NCBI GenBank assembly: GCA_963677395.2
Contig: OY781965.2
Span: 1,488,001-1,552,000, forward strand
Source: G963667975 sp963677395
GTDB lineage: Bacteria; Bacteroidota; Bacteroidia; Bacteroidales; G963667975
Direction of reading: 5' to 3'
DNA length: 64,000 nucleotides
The notes under the pieces: model-generated
Database searches by the model: none
What the model was told of the DNA's origin: nothing
The model's input: only the letters and a program-made list of their open reading frames with translations
Made by a program: the position numbers and the translations under genes
Shown here: piece after piece, positions 41,245-50,894 of the stretch
Layout of the letters: every line of letters starts with the position of its first letter
Numbering within the stretch: position 1 is the first letter of the stretch

Positions 41245-43028
41245 TCGAGTTTCAAAACTGCAAGGAAAGCAGTTTGGGGAACTTCTATGGTTCCAATCTG
41301 TCGCATACGTTTCTTTCCTTCTTTCTGCTTTTCAAGAAGTTTACGCTTACGCGTGATATCTCCACCATAGCATTTTGCGGTAACATCTTTACGCATGGCT
41401 TTGATGGTTTCACGAGCTATAATTTTTGCGCCAATGGCAGCCTGAATAGCTACATCGTACTGTTGGCGGGGAATCAGTTCTTTCAGTTTTTCACACATTC
41501 GGCGACCAAAGCTGTAGGCATGATCAACATGAATAAGCGTCGAAAGTGCATCCACTTTATCTCCGTTCAGCAATATTTCAAGCTTAGCCAGCTTAGAAGC
41601 TTTATATCCGGTTTGATAATAATCAAATGATGCGTATCCTTTTGAAACGCTTTTGAGCTTATCATAAAAGTCGAAAACGATTTCAGCCAGAGGCATATCA
41701 AATGAAAGCTCAATTCTGTTGGTAGTAAGAAATACCTGATTTTTGAGTGTTCCGCGTTTATCAATACAAAGTTTGATGATTGCTCCAAGATACTCAGATT
41801 TTGTAATCACCTGAGCATGAATATAAGGTTCTTCAATTTCGTTAATCAGATTTGGTGCAGGAAGTCCGGATGGATTATGGACTTCAATTTTTTCGCCCTT
41901 GGTAGTGATTACTTTATAAGAAACATTGGGAACAGTGGTGATTACGTTCATGTTGAATTCCCTGTCCAGGCGTTCCTGAATAATTTCCATGTGGAGCAAT
42001 CCTAGAAAACCGCAACGGAAGCCAAAGCCTAATGCAGCTGACGATTCAGGCTCAAAGCTTAACGATGCGTCATTCAATTGAAGTTTTTCAATTGAAGCAC
42101 GTAGCTCTTCATAGTCATCAGGATCAACAGGATAGAGGCCTGCAAAAACCATGGGTTTGACGTTTTCAAAACCATCAATTGCAATATCACAGGGTCTTTC
42201 AACGTGAGTGACGGTATCCCCAACTTTAACTTCTTTTGATGTTTTAATTCCAGATATAATGTATCCAACATCTCCTGCCGAGAGTTCTTTCTTTGGAGAT
42301 TGTTTTAGTAAGAGAACACCAACTTCATCTGCGTGATATTCTTTGCCGGTATTGACAAATTTTACAAAATCGTTTGTACGGATAGTTCCATTGAACACTC
42401 TAAGGTAAGAAACGATGCCTCGATAAGAGTTGAAAATAGAATCGAAGATTAAAGCTTGTAATGGAGCATCCGGATCTCCTTTTGGTTCAGGAATACGTTC
42501 AACAATTTGTTCGAGCAGGAAGTCTACACCAAATCCGGTTTTGCCACTTACGGCTAAAATTCCGTCACGATCACATCCTAATAAATCAACAATTTGATCT
42601 TTAACCTCTTCAGGCATTGCGCCATCAAGATCCATCTTATTAAGAACAGGGATTATTTCCAGGTCGTTTTCAATGGCCAAATACATGTTAGAAATGGTTT
42701 GAGCCTGAATTCCCTGAGTTGCATCAACTACTAATAATGCTCCTTCGCAGGCAGCGAGAGAACGCGAAACTTCGTAGGAAAAATCTACATGACCCGGAGT
42801 ATCAATCAGGTTCAGCTTATATATTTCTCCTTTATATTTATACAACATCTGAATGGCATGACTCTTAATGGTGATTCCGCGTTCGCGTTCCAACTCCATG
42901 TCATCCAATACCTGAGCCTGCATCTCACGTTGAGATATAGTTCCGGTATGCTCTAATAAACGATCTGCCAGGGTGCTTTTACCATGGTCGATATGAGCAA
43001 TAATGCAAAAATTACGAATGTTTTTCAT
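41241..43028 (-). CDS. lepA: Elongation factor 4 (LepA)
   Basis: 595 aa translational GTPase. G1 AHIDHGKST at residues 11-19, G2 ERERGITIKSHAIQM, G3 DTPGHVDF and G4 NKMDLDGA are all present, followed by domain 2, EF-G-like domains III and V, and the LepA-specific C-terminal domain ending RKRKLLEKQKEGKKRMRQIG. Length is normal. EF4 acts on the ribosome, affecting initiation or back-translocation. It is convergent with the TIGR02757 gene, their stop codons overlapping, and its ATG is only 5 bp from a -7 box. Confidence 0.98.
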   Translation of the reverse strand: MKNIRNFCIIAHIDHGKSTLADRLLEHTGTISQREMQAQVLDDMELERERGITIKSHAIQMLYKYKGEIYKLNLIDTPGHVDFSYEVSRSLAACEGALLVVDATQGIQAQTISNMYLAIENDLEIIPVLNKMDLDGAMPEEVKDQIVDLLGCDRDGILAVSGKTGFGVDFLLEQIVERIPEPKGDPDAPLQALIFDSIFNSYRGIVSYLRVFNGTIRTNDFVKFVNTGKEYHADEVGVLLLKQSPKKELSAGDVGYIISGIKTSKEVKVGDTVTHVERPCDIAIDGFENVKPMVFAGLYPVDPDDYEELRASIEKLQLNDASLSFEPESSAALGFGFRCGFLGLLHMEIIQERLDREFNMNVITTVPNVSYKVITTKGEKIEVHNPSGLPAPNLINEIEEPYIHAQVITKSEYLGAIIKLCIDKRGTLKNQVFLTTNRIELSFDMPLAEIVFDFYDKLKSVSKGYASFDYYQTGYKASKLAKLEILLNGDKVDALSTLIHVDHAYSFGRRMCEKLKELIPRQQYDVAIQAAIGAKIIARETIKAMRKDVTAKCYGGDITRKRKLLEKQKEGKKRMRQIGTIEVPQTAFLAVLKLD

Positions 43029-43033
43029 TGGTG

Positions 43034-43041
43034 CAAAAATA
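43034..43041 (-). promoter_or_regulatory. lepA -7 box, near-leaderless
   Basis: TATTTTTG on the minus strand; its last base is 5 bp from the lepA ATG (43026-43028), so the mRNA leader would be extremely short. Confidence 0.45.
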
Positions 43042-43332
43042 GTGAAAAAAACTCAGATTTTGCATCGTGCTTAACTGCTGTTTTTTAATCCTGTTCATTG
43101 TAGATTTTAGTACATTTGCATGTCGGACAGAATGTTAATGTTTTGAAGTTTAAACGTTGTGAATCAAAGAAATCCTTTGTTTAAAAGCTTGTGAATGTTT
43201 AGGATGTTAATGTTCAGTATTTACAGACTGCTAAATTGGTTGAGATTTTTTAGCCTGTATCTACAACCTTCGATGGTATTGTCGTGTCTAAAATAAGTGC
43301 GATTCAAAAAAACAAATCCAAATAAATTGTAT

Positions 43333-43797
43333 ATGAAAAAGAACTCATTGAATATCGGGATGTTTTTCATCTTGTTGCTGGCTATTCAGGTGCTGTTTGC
43401 TCAGTCAACAAGTAAGATTATTCCTGATAAAAGGTTAAGCGAATGCTTTACTGCAAAGCAGATAGCAGAAATGCAGAAAAATGATCCTCAAAAAATTGCG
43501 TATTACAATTATTATCTTAACAATTCATATTATACGGCTAGTCTGAAAGCAGAAAAGCCTATTGAAGGGATTGATATTCATACAGTAGCTTTAAAGAATA
43601 AACCTGATTCAAAGTTTAACGAGAATCCTAAAAGTTTTAATACTTCAACATTCAATCCATTGAAATACAATTTCCAGACAAGCGAAGTGAATTTTATAGT
43701 TTATGTTTGGAAAGAAGCAGGGATTGCTATCGTGATGAAACCAAATAAGCATGTGAAAGAAGAATTTGAGATGTATTTGAAAACAATGAAGAATTAA
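43333..43797 (+). CDS. Exported protein of unknown function
   Basis: 154 aa from the ATG at 43333, which places the signal peptide (MKKNSLNIGMFFILLLAIQV, ending LFAQS) at the N-terminus; a GTG at 43297 in frame would only add 12 polar residues. The mature part has LSECFTAKQIAEMQKNDPQK, then NYYLNNSYYTA, and ends with NFIVYVWKEAGIAIVMKP. No named domain. It is 13 bp upstream of the T9SS type B giant protein and is probably co-transcribed with it, so it may help that protein at the surface (inference). Confidence 0.75.
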   Translation: MKKNSLNIGMFFILLLAIQVLFAQSTSKIIPDKRLSECFTAKQIAEMQKNDPQKIAYYNYYLNNSYYTASLKAEKPIEGIDIHTVALKNKPDSKFNENPKSFNTSTFNPLKYNFQTSEVNFIVYVWKEAGIAIVMKPNKHVKEEFEMYLKTMKN

Positions 43798-43810
43798 ACA
43801 ATTTGTAATT

Positions 43811-46483
43811 ATGAAAAAAATAGCTTTGCTTCTTGTTGGATTGATGATAATAGCTGCGAATTCATTTTCACAAACCTATTACATACAGAATAATCCTTCG
43901 CAACCTGTAGTTACCTGTAGTGGGGATTTCTATGCTGCTACTTCGGGTAATTATGGGAATAACTGGATGAATAAAATTACATTTAAGTCGTCCAATCCTG
44001 CTACATCGCACATCAGAGTTAGCTTTAATACATTTGATGTACATCCATCAGATACATTGTTCGTTTATGATGGACCTACTACTGCTTCGCCGTTGATTGG
44101 AAAATTTAATAACAACAATCCTTTGGCAGGAGGAAATAATTCAGTACAGTCAACAATTGTGAATGCAACGGGAGAACTCACCTTTTTGCTTAAAACAGAC
44201 GGAAGCAACAACGCCGCAGGTTGGTTTGCTTCTATTGTTTGTATTAAAGCCTGCCAGAAAATTATTGCATATGTTGATTCTACTCTCTCTATTCCACATC
44301 CTGGAGATTCCAATTATTTTGATATATGTTATGGAGATACTGTTAAGTTTCATGGAAGCGCTTTTTTCCCGCAAAATGATTCGGTTTATCATCAATCATT
44401 GACAAACAGTAAATTTTACTGGGATTTTGGTGATGGTTCAATTGATTCGGGGTTGGTAGTTTCGCATTATTTTAACCTAATAAGAGGATTCGACATTAAG
44501 CTTCAAGTTAAAGATTCAATTGGATGTGTTAATTTTAATGCTGTAGGGACTCGTGTAAGAGTTTCAAATATGCCGATTTCTAAAATTAACATTGTCCCGA
44601 CAATTTGTTCTGGAGACAGTGTGAATATTTATGGAGGGGTAAATAATTATTCGACTTTTGTACTTAATCCATGGTCATATACTCAGTCGTCGAGCCAAAC
44701 ATTTGATAGCACAATGTTCATTCCTGACGGACCAAACTGTGCAATACAGTGTTACAATACAAACGTTACGTTTAATCAATTTAATCCAGGTTCTACTATT
44801 CAAAGCGCAAGTGATGTTATTTCAATTTGTGTAAATATGGAGCATTCATTTGCAGGAGATTTAGGGTTTAAAATTCATTGTCCAAATGGGCAGACAGTTG
44901 TTTTGGATCCAAATACTCATTCGGGTGGTGCTTATTTAGGTGAGCCTTTTGGAGGATCTAATCATAGTAGCTCTGACAATGGTTGTGACCCTGTGAACAA
45001 TCCTCATGGAACAGGATGGACATATTGTTGGTCAGAAATATATACAACAGCTGCAACACAAACTTTCGATCAGTTAAGTAGTTCAGTATCTGGTACAATT
45101 GACTCAACCAATCAAATACTTCATACAAACTACATCAAGCCTCAGAATTCACTTGCAGGGTTGATTGGTTGTCCGTTAAATGGTATGTGGAATATCGAAA
45201 TTTGTGATGATTATGGTCAAGATAATGGTTATATTTTTAACTGGACGTTGAATCTTGCTTCGCATCTATTACCTATCAACTGGACTTATTCTGTTGGAAT
45301 TGACTCAATAGGAATAAATGGACCATACATTGTTTCACGTACTGACTCATCGGCAATTATTAAACCTCAAAGCGGAGGAACATTTGCTTATCAGGTTAAT
45401 ACAATTGATGCTTTTGGCTGTTCTTGGGATACAACTTTTAATTTAACGGTACAACAAACCCCTTTGAAATATTTAGGAAATGACACTGCTGTATGCAGTG
45501 GAACAGTCCTCACTCTTGATGCAGGAAATCCTGGTGCAACGTACGAGTGGATGCCAAATGGAGAAACAACACAAACTATTCAAACTGCAAATATTACTCA
45601 AGCTGATATAATAAATTATATTGTAAAAATGACAAATACTGATGGGCTTTTGCAATGTATTTCTGCAGATACTTTAGTCCTGACTATTCATGAAAAACCA
45701 AATATATCTTATTTGCAGAATCCAACCCAGATACCATTAACGGGTTGTGAACCGGTAACTGTTTCGATTTCTGATGAATCAACTCCTGATACTGAGATTA
45801 ATTATTATTCCTGGGATTTTGGAGATGGAACAGTTTTAAATGATAAAAATCCTACTCATACTTATATGGCTGGAACTTTTAATCTAAAAGTGAACATGAA
45901 AACAGTTTATGGATGCGAATCTACACAGGATGTAACTCCGTTTGCAATAGTTTTTCCTCAGCCTGTTGCTGATTTTAATTGGACTCCCAATGTAGCTACT
46001 ATTACGAATCCGATTGTGAACTTCTTCAATTTAACCCAACCCAGCGTAGGATCTAATTATGTATGGGACTTTGGTGATGCACAAACTTCAACAGATGTAA
46101 ATCCAGTTCATACCTTTAATGCAATTAACAGCTATACTGTAACTTTATACGCTACAAATAGCAATGGATGTAATGATACTATTAGTAAAGTGATTAAAGT
46201 TGTGAATGATATTCTTGATTTTCCAAATGTAATTACCCCAAATGGAGATGGGAAAAATGATTTCTTTGAAATTTCAGGTTTGTTAGATGGTGGTTTTACA
46301 AAAACAAATCTATCTGTTTATAATCGCTGGGGAAAGAAAATTTTGGGTGCTGATAACTATCAGAATAATTGGAATGGTGAAGACGCTCCGGATGGTGTTT
46401 ACTACTTTGTTTTTAAAGGTGTAAATTATGTAAACAGAGAAATTGAATTTAAAGGCTCTCTTACAATTCTGAGAAGTAAATAA
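43811..46483 (+). CDS. CUB/P-domain/PKD surface protein with T9SS type B (CHU_C) C-terminus
   Basis: 890 aa. Signal peptide (MKKIALLLVGLMIIAANSFS); a CUB domain about residues 30-145 (SFNTFDVHPSDTLFVYDGP); a PKD domain with YWDFGDGS near 200; a proprotein convertase-type P domain about 300-480 (ICVNMEHSFAGDLGFKIHCP, then GCPLNGMWNIEICDDYGQDN); an Ig/PKD-like segment; two PKD domains (YSWDFGDGT and YVWDFGDAQ); and a gliding motility-associated C-terminal domain (VITPNGDGKNDFFEI, YNRWGKKIL, DGVYYFVF). The last is the type B T9SS signal. Likely a large surface adhesin. It ends at the strong terminator at 46502. Confidence 0.9.
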   Translation: MKKIALLLVGLMIIAANSFSQTYYIQNNPSQPVVTCSGDFYAATSGNYGNNWMNKITFKSSNPATSHIRVSFNTFDVHPSDTLFVYDGPTTASPLIGKFNNNNPLAGGNNSVQSTIVNATGELTFLLKTDGSNNAAGWFASIVCIKACQKIIAYVDSTLSIPHPGDSNYFDICYGDTVKFHGSAFFPQNDSVYHQSLTNSKFYWDFGDGSIDSGLVVSHYFNLIRGFDIKLQVKDSIGCVNFNAVGTRVRVSNMPISKINIVPTICSGDSVNIYGGVNNYSTFVLNPWSYTQSSSQTFDSTMFIPDGPNCAIQCYNTNVTFNQFNPGSTIQSASDVISICVNMEHSFAGDLGFKIHCPNGQTVVLDPNTHSGGAYLGEPFGGSNHSSSDNGCDPVNNPHGTGWTYCWSEIYTTAATQTFDQLSSSVSGTIDSTNQILHTNYIKPQNSLAGLIGCPLNGMWNIEICDDYGQDNGYIFNWTLNLASHLLPINWTYSVGIDSIGINGPYIVSRTDSSAIIKPQSGGTFAYQVNTIDAFGCSWDTTFNLTVQQTPLKYLGNDTAVCSGTVLTLDAGNPGATYEWMPNGETTQTIQTANITQADIINYIVKMTNTDGLLQCISADTLVLTIHEKPNISYLQNPTQIPLTGCEPVTVSISDESTPDTEINYYSWDFGDGTVLNDKNPTHTYMAGTFNLKVNMKTVYGCESTQDVTPFAIVFPQPVADFNWTPNVATITNPIVNFFNLTQPSVGSNYVWDFGDAQTSTDVNPVHTFNAINSYTVTLYATNSNGCNDTISKVIKVVNDILDFPNVITPNGDGKNDFFEISGLLDGGFTKTNLSVYNRWGKKILGADNYQNNWNGEDAPDGVYYFVFKGVNYVNREIEFKGSLTILRSK

Positions 46484-46501
46484 AAATCAATAAATAATAA
46501 A

Positions 46502-46543
46502 AAATAAAAGGCTGCCTAATTTTTTAGGCAGCCTTTTATTTTT
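46502..46543. terminator. Bidirectional terminator with 18-bp stem
   Basis: AAATAAAAGGCTGCCTAA (46502-46519), loop TTTT, TTAGGCAGCCTTTTATTT (46524-46541) and further T. The stem is perfect. Confidence 0.9.
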
Positions 46544-46706
46544 GAAGTGATCTTTGTTTACCATCACTAAGAGTTGTTGCATATCTCAGAAATCGGGATG
46601 TATTTAATAATTAATTTTTAAAGGTAGCCAAAGCTAATCCTAATTTGGGTTAAAAATAATCATTATCTTTATAAGCTGCTTTTTGTTTAATTTAATAATA
46701 CTAAAT

Positions 46707-49367
46707 ATGAAGCTAAGATTATATTTGTTTTTGAGCTTTGTGTTTGTTTTTAAATTCATATTTGCTCAATATACAATTGAAGGAAATAATGGACAGGTTA
46801 TTTTAACCTGTAATGCAACATTCGCTGACAAAAACGGAGATTATTCTTATAATGCAAATCAATCTATAATTTTAGGATCGAACGACACTGTAAATACTCA
46901 TTTGAATGTCGTTTTTACGAGTTTTGATATACATCCTTCTGATACTCTGTATGTTTATGATGGAATTACAACTTATTCTCCTCTAATTGGAAAGTTTAAT
47001 AATTCTAGTCCGGTTTCATTAATTAACAACAGGATTCAATCATCAGCGGGGAATACTACCGGAAAGCTTCTTTTTGTTTTTAAAAGTGATTATTTGAATA
47101 ACGGTGAAGGATGGGAATCGGAAATTTTCTGTGTTAAGCCTTGTCAAAAGATTGTTACAGAGTTAGATACGTTAATGACAATGCCTCGGCCTGAAGGGAA
47201 AGTAAATCTTAATATTTGCCCTGATGAAAATGTAAACATTGTAAGCAATATTCAGTTTCCCCAGAATAATTTACTATATCACCAGACTCTTCAAAATTGT
47301 ACATTTGAATGGAATTCCGAAGATGGAGTGATATTTAATACTCCAAATTTTAATCATAACTATCCTCAAAGTGGAGGGTATGAACTTAGCTTAAAAGTCA
47401 TAGATTCGGTTGGATGTGAATTTGTATTTAAGAGAATAGCCTTTGTAAGAGTCGCTTCAAATCCCTCTATGATAATTCGGGATTCTTTGAAAAAGTGTTT
47501 TTATCATAATATACCCGTAAGCGTAAAAGCAGGAAATGCTCAAGATTCTGATATTAAGTTGAATCCATATTCTTTTACAGATAATATTTTGTTGCAAAAT
47601 GATACAGACTATTTTGTTCCGGATGGACCAAATTGTACATCACAATGCCTATCAAGCTCAATTTATGTTAATGATTATTCTCCAACACAAACAATTCAAA
47701 ACAGTAATCAAATTGAATCAATTTGCATTAATATGGAACATTCTTACGCAGGAGATCTTGGGTTTAAAATAACATGCCCAAATGGGCAGACAGTTGTTTT
47801 AGACCCCAATTCTCATTCGGGTGGTGCTTGTTTAGGTGAGCCTTTTGGAGGATCCAATCATAGTAGTTCTGACAATGGTTGTGATCCTGTAAACAATCCT
47901 CCTGGAATCGGATGGACTTATTGTTGGTCGGAACTTTATACCACAGTAGTCTCACAAACCTTAGATCAGTTAAGTAATTCAGTATCTGGTATAATAGACT
48001 CAACCAATCAAGTACTTCATACAAGCTATATAAAACCAGTAAATCCTTTGTTAGGGTTGGTCGGTTGCCCTTATAATGGAATCTGGATTTTGCAGATTTG
48101 CGATGATTATAGTGCTGATAACGGTTATTTATTTAACTGGAGCTTGAATTTTAAATTGCAAAGCGTACAAAATCTACCAGATTGGACTTTTCAGGTAGCG
48201 ATTGATTCTGTAACATTTAACGGAGCTAATATTATGGGTCACAATGATTCCATTGCAATGATATTGCCTTCGGGGCAAGGAGTGTTCCCGTATGTATTTA
48301 CTGTGCATGATAGTTTTGGATGTACTTGGGATAGCATTATTCATATTGATTTTTTACAAGGACCGAGTGTGAATTTAGGTTCAGATACTTCATTATGCAG
48401 TGGCGGTTCATTGTTGTTAAATGCGGGGAATCCAGGTATGAAGTATTTATGGATGCCTAATGGAGATACTACTCAAACAATTGCAGCTAATACCAGTAAT
48501 TTCGAGAGTATCGCTGTTTATTGGGTAGAAGTCAAAAATGAATCCGAAGGAATAAATTGCCTTGCTTATGATTCCATTTCTATTACCATACATGAAAAAC
48601 CCAATATTTCATTTTTATTTACGCCTTCGATGCAGCCTGTTTATGGTTGTGAGCCGGTAAATGTCAGTATTGTAGATGAATCAACTCCTGAATTAGGTAT
48701 AGTTGAATGGAAATGGAATTTTGGAGATAATACTCCTGTTTCTACTGTTAAAAATCCTTTTCATACTTATTATGCTGACAGTGGATCAACAGGTATGTAT
48801 AGTCTGACAGTGTATATGAAAACAATATATGGATGTGAAAGTAGCCAGAATATTACACCTTTCGCAATTGTTAACCCTATGCCTTTTGCTGATTTTACGT
48901 ACACTTTTAACGTCCCTTTGCAACAGTGGAATTTTATTTCGTTAGCAAGTGGATATGATAGTGTCTCCTGGAATTTTTGTGATGGAACAACTTCATCTCA
49001 GATAAATCCGGTTCATAGTTTTAATGGAGCACCTCCATATCCTGTGACGCTTATAGCTTACAAAGGGAATTGTATTGATTCGATTCACAGAGATGTGGAT
49101 TGGGCTACAATAGGTATTAATGATTCATCGTTGGATCAATTGATAATCTACCCAAATCCAGCTCAGACTCATGTATATATAAATACTAATATATTGAAAG
49201 ATGGAGAATTAACGATCTTTGATTATTCGGGAAAAAATGTTTGCCAAACAGTATTGTCAAAAGAAAAGTTACAGAAGATTGATTTGTCTTTTCTTACAAA
49301 AGGAATATATGTAGTATTTATTAAATATGCGGATAATCAATTTATTCGGAAATTACTTATTCGGTAA
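46707..49367 (+). CDS. CUB/P-domain/PKD surface protein with T9SS type A C-terminus
   Basis: 886 aa from the ATG at 46707, which begins a proper signal peptide (MKLRLYLFLSFVFVFKFIFA); an ATG at 46683 would add eight residues. It is collinear with the 890-aa protein upstream: CUB (SFDIHPSDTLYVYDG), P domain (ICINMEHSYAGDLGFKITCP, then GCPYNGIWILQICDDY), then PKD (KWNFGDNTP). The third PKD-like repeat is weaker (VSWNFCDGT). Instead of a CHU_C domain it ends with a type A sorting domain (LIIYPNPAQTHVYINT, LTIFDYSGKNV, FTKGIY-like LTKGIYVVFI, KLLIR). The two genes are therefore paralogues with exchanged sorting modules. Confidence 0.9.
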   Translation: MKLRLYLFLSFVFVFKFIFAQYTIEGNNGQVILTCNATFADKNGDYSYNANQSIILGSNDTVNTHLNVVFTSFDIHPSDTLYVYDGITTYSPLIGKFNNSSPVSLINNRIQSSAGNTTGKLLFVFKSDYLNNGEGWESEIFCVKPCQKIVTELDTLMTMPRPEGKVNLNICPDENVNIVSNIQFPQNNLLYHQTLQNCTFEWNSEDGVIFNTPNFNHNYPQSGGYELSLKVIDSVGCEFVFKRIAFVRVASNPSMIIRDSLKKCFYHNIPVSVKAGNAQDSDIKLNPYSFTDNILLQNDTDYFVPDGPNCTSQCLSSSIYVNDYSPTQTIQNSNQIESICINMEHSYAGDLGFKITCPNGQTVVLDPNSHSGGACLGEPFGGSNHSSSDNGCDPVNNPPGIGWTYCWSELYTTVVSQTLDQLSNSVSGIIDSTNQVLHTSYIKPVNPLLGLVGCPYNGIWILQICDDYSADNGYLFNWSLNFKLQSVQNLPDWTFQVAIDSVTFNGANIMGHNDSIAMILPSGQGVFPYVFTVHDSFGCTWDSIIHIDFLQGPSVNLGSDTSLCSGGSLLLNAGNPGMKYLWMPNGDTTQTIAANTSNFESIAVYWVEVKNESEGINCLAYDSISITIHEKPNISFLFTPSMQPVYGCEPVNVSIVDESTPELGIVEWKWNFGDNTPVSTVKNPFHTYYADSGSTGMYSLTVYMKTIYGCESSQNITPFAIVNPMPFADFTYTFNVPLQQWNFISLASGYDSVSWNFCDGTTSSQINPVHSFNGAPPYPVTLIAYKGNCIDSIHRDVDWATIGINDSSLDQLIIYPNPAQTHVYINTNILKDGELTIFDYSGKNVCQTVLSKEKLQKIDLSFLTKGIYVVFIKYADNQFIRKLLIR

Positions 49368-49502
49368 GCAAGTATAGGAACTGCAGGGTTTTTCTGAATA
49401 TATTCATCAGCTTGAAGTTTTGTATTTAAAATACTGATAAACAAGAATATAAGTAGGTGTGGGATATTTTCCCCAAAGCATACATATTCCATGAATAAGA
49501 TA

Positions 49503-49510
49503 TAAATTTG
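49503..49510 (+). promoter_or_regulatory. trkA -7 box
   Basis: TAAATTTG, an exact TANNTTTG match, 27 bp before the ATG at 49538. A TTG at 49508 in frame with trkA overlaps the box, so the ATG is the likely start. Confidence 0.5.
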
Positions 49511-49537
49511 CATACTGTTTCAAAGAATAAACTCACT

Positions 49538-50884
49538 ATGAATATAGTTATTGCTGGCGACGGCGAAGTAGGTTTTCATCTGGCGAAGATGCTTTCGAAT
49601 GAAAAACACAATATTACGATTGTTGACCCCAATCAGGAGCTTCTAAAGCGAATAGAGTCACAATTTGATATCCTTACAATAATCGGAAATTCAACATCAA
49701 TTTCGGTTTTAGAAGAGGCAAATGTTTCGAATGCTGACTTGCTTATAAGTGTTTTGCACGATGAACAAACCAATATAGTTACCTGTATTCTTGGAAAGAA
49801 GCTTGGTGCCAAGAGTACAATTGCCCGTATAGACAATGTCGAATTTCTTACGGCAGAAAACCGCAGATTGTTTTATGATTTGGGAATCGATAATATGGTT
49901 TGTCCAGAACGTATTGCAGCCAATGAAATTATTAACCTGCTTAATCAGTCAATTGCTACCGAAGTGTTCGATTTTTCGGATGGAAAACTTCTTCTATTTC
50001 TGTTACGCTTGGATGAACACGCTCAGGTGTTGAACAAGACTCTTGATCAAATCGCTCATGAAAACAAACGTCTTGATTTCAGAGCTGTGGCTATTCACCG
50101 CACTTATGAAACCATTGTTCCGCATGGAGATGACCTTTTTCTTAAAAATGATCTTGCTTATGTAATAACGAAGCCTTCGGGAGTATCTGATTTAATTAAA
50201 CTGGGAGGAAAAGAACGGATCGATATCAAGAATGTGATGATAATTGGCGGAGGTCGTATCGGTCGTAAAACTGCACAGCGATTGGAAGGACACATGAATG
50301 TTAAGCTAATTGAAATTGATGAAGAACGTTGCTATAAATTGTCTAATGACCTTCGTAAAACGCTTATTATTCATGGTGATGCAACAGATATTAACCTATT
50401 ACAGGAAGAAGGTATCGAAAATATAGATGCATTCATTGCCCTTACTGACCATACTGAAACCAACATTCTGACATGCCTCCATGCACGTAAATACAATGTG
50501 AAAAGAACCATAGCATTGGTTGAAAATATTGATTATATTGATGTTTCTCAGGATATTGGAATTGATACTATTATCAATAAAAAGCTTATTACAGCAAGCT
50601 ATATTGTGCGCTTTACACTTGATGCTTTGGTAACATCAACCAAGTGCCTGCACGGGATTGATGCAGAGGTTCTGGAGTTTGTTGCCAAGCCAAATTCAAA
50701 AGTTACGAAGAAACTAATTTCGAAACTTGAATTTCCTGAAGGTGCAATTATCGGCGGGATTACCCGTGGTAACGATAGCTTTATTGCAGTTGGTAATTTC
50801 CAGATAAAGGAAGACGATCGTGTAGTGGTATTTGCCATGCCTGAAGCCATACAGAAAGTTGCACGTTTTTTCGTAACCGAATAA
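49538..50884 (+). CDS. trkA: Trk potassium uptake regulator TrkA
   Basis: 448 aa. Two repeats of TrkA-N (Rossmann RCK) plus TrkA-C: the first nucleotide motif GDGEVG at residues 7-12 in MNIVIAGDGEVGFHLAKML, the second IIGGGRIGRKTAQRL near 235. Other typical parts are IVDPNQELLKRIE and ALTDHTETNILTCLHA. TrkA binds NAD(H) or ATP on the cytoplasmic face and gates TrkH. It is 10 bp upstream of the first trkH gene; the operon continues through the second trkH and the BaiN-like gene. Confidence 0.95.
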   Translation: MNIVIAGDGEVGFHLAKMLSNEKHNITIVDPNQELLKRIESQFDILTIIGNSTSISVLEEANVSNADLLISVLHDEQTNIVTCILGKKLGAKSTIARIDNVEFLTAENRRLFYDLGIDNMVCPERIAANEIINLLNQSIATEVFDFSDGKLLLFLLRLDEHAQVLNKTLDQIAHENKRLDFRAVAIHRTYETIVPHGDDLFLKNDLAYVITKPSGVSDLIKLGGKERIDIKNVMIIGGGRIGRKTAQRLEGHMNVKLIEIDEERCYKLSNDLRKTLIIHGDATDINLLQEEGIENIDAFIALTDHTETNILTCLHARKYNVKRTIALVENIDYIDVSQDIGIDTIINKKLITASYIVRFTLDALVTSTKCLHGIDAEVLEFVAKPNSKVTKKLISKLEFPEGAIIGGITRGNDSFIAVGNFQIKEDDRVVVFAMPEAIQKVARFFVTE

Positions 50885-50894
50885 ATCAAAATTA

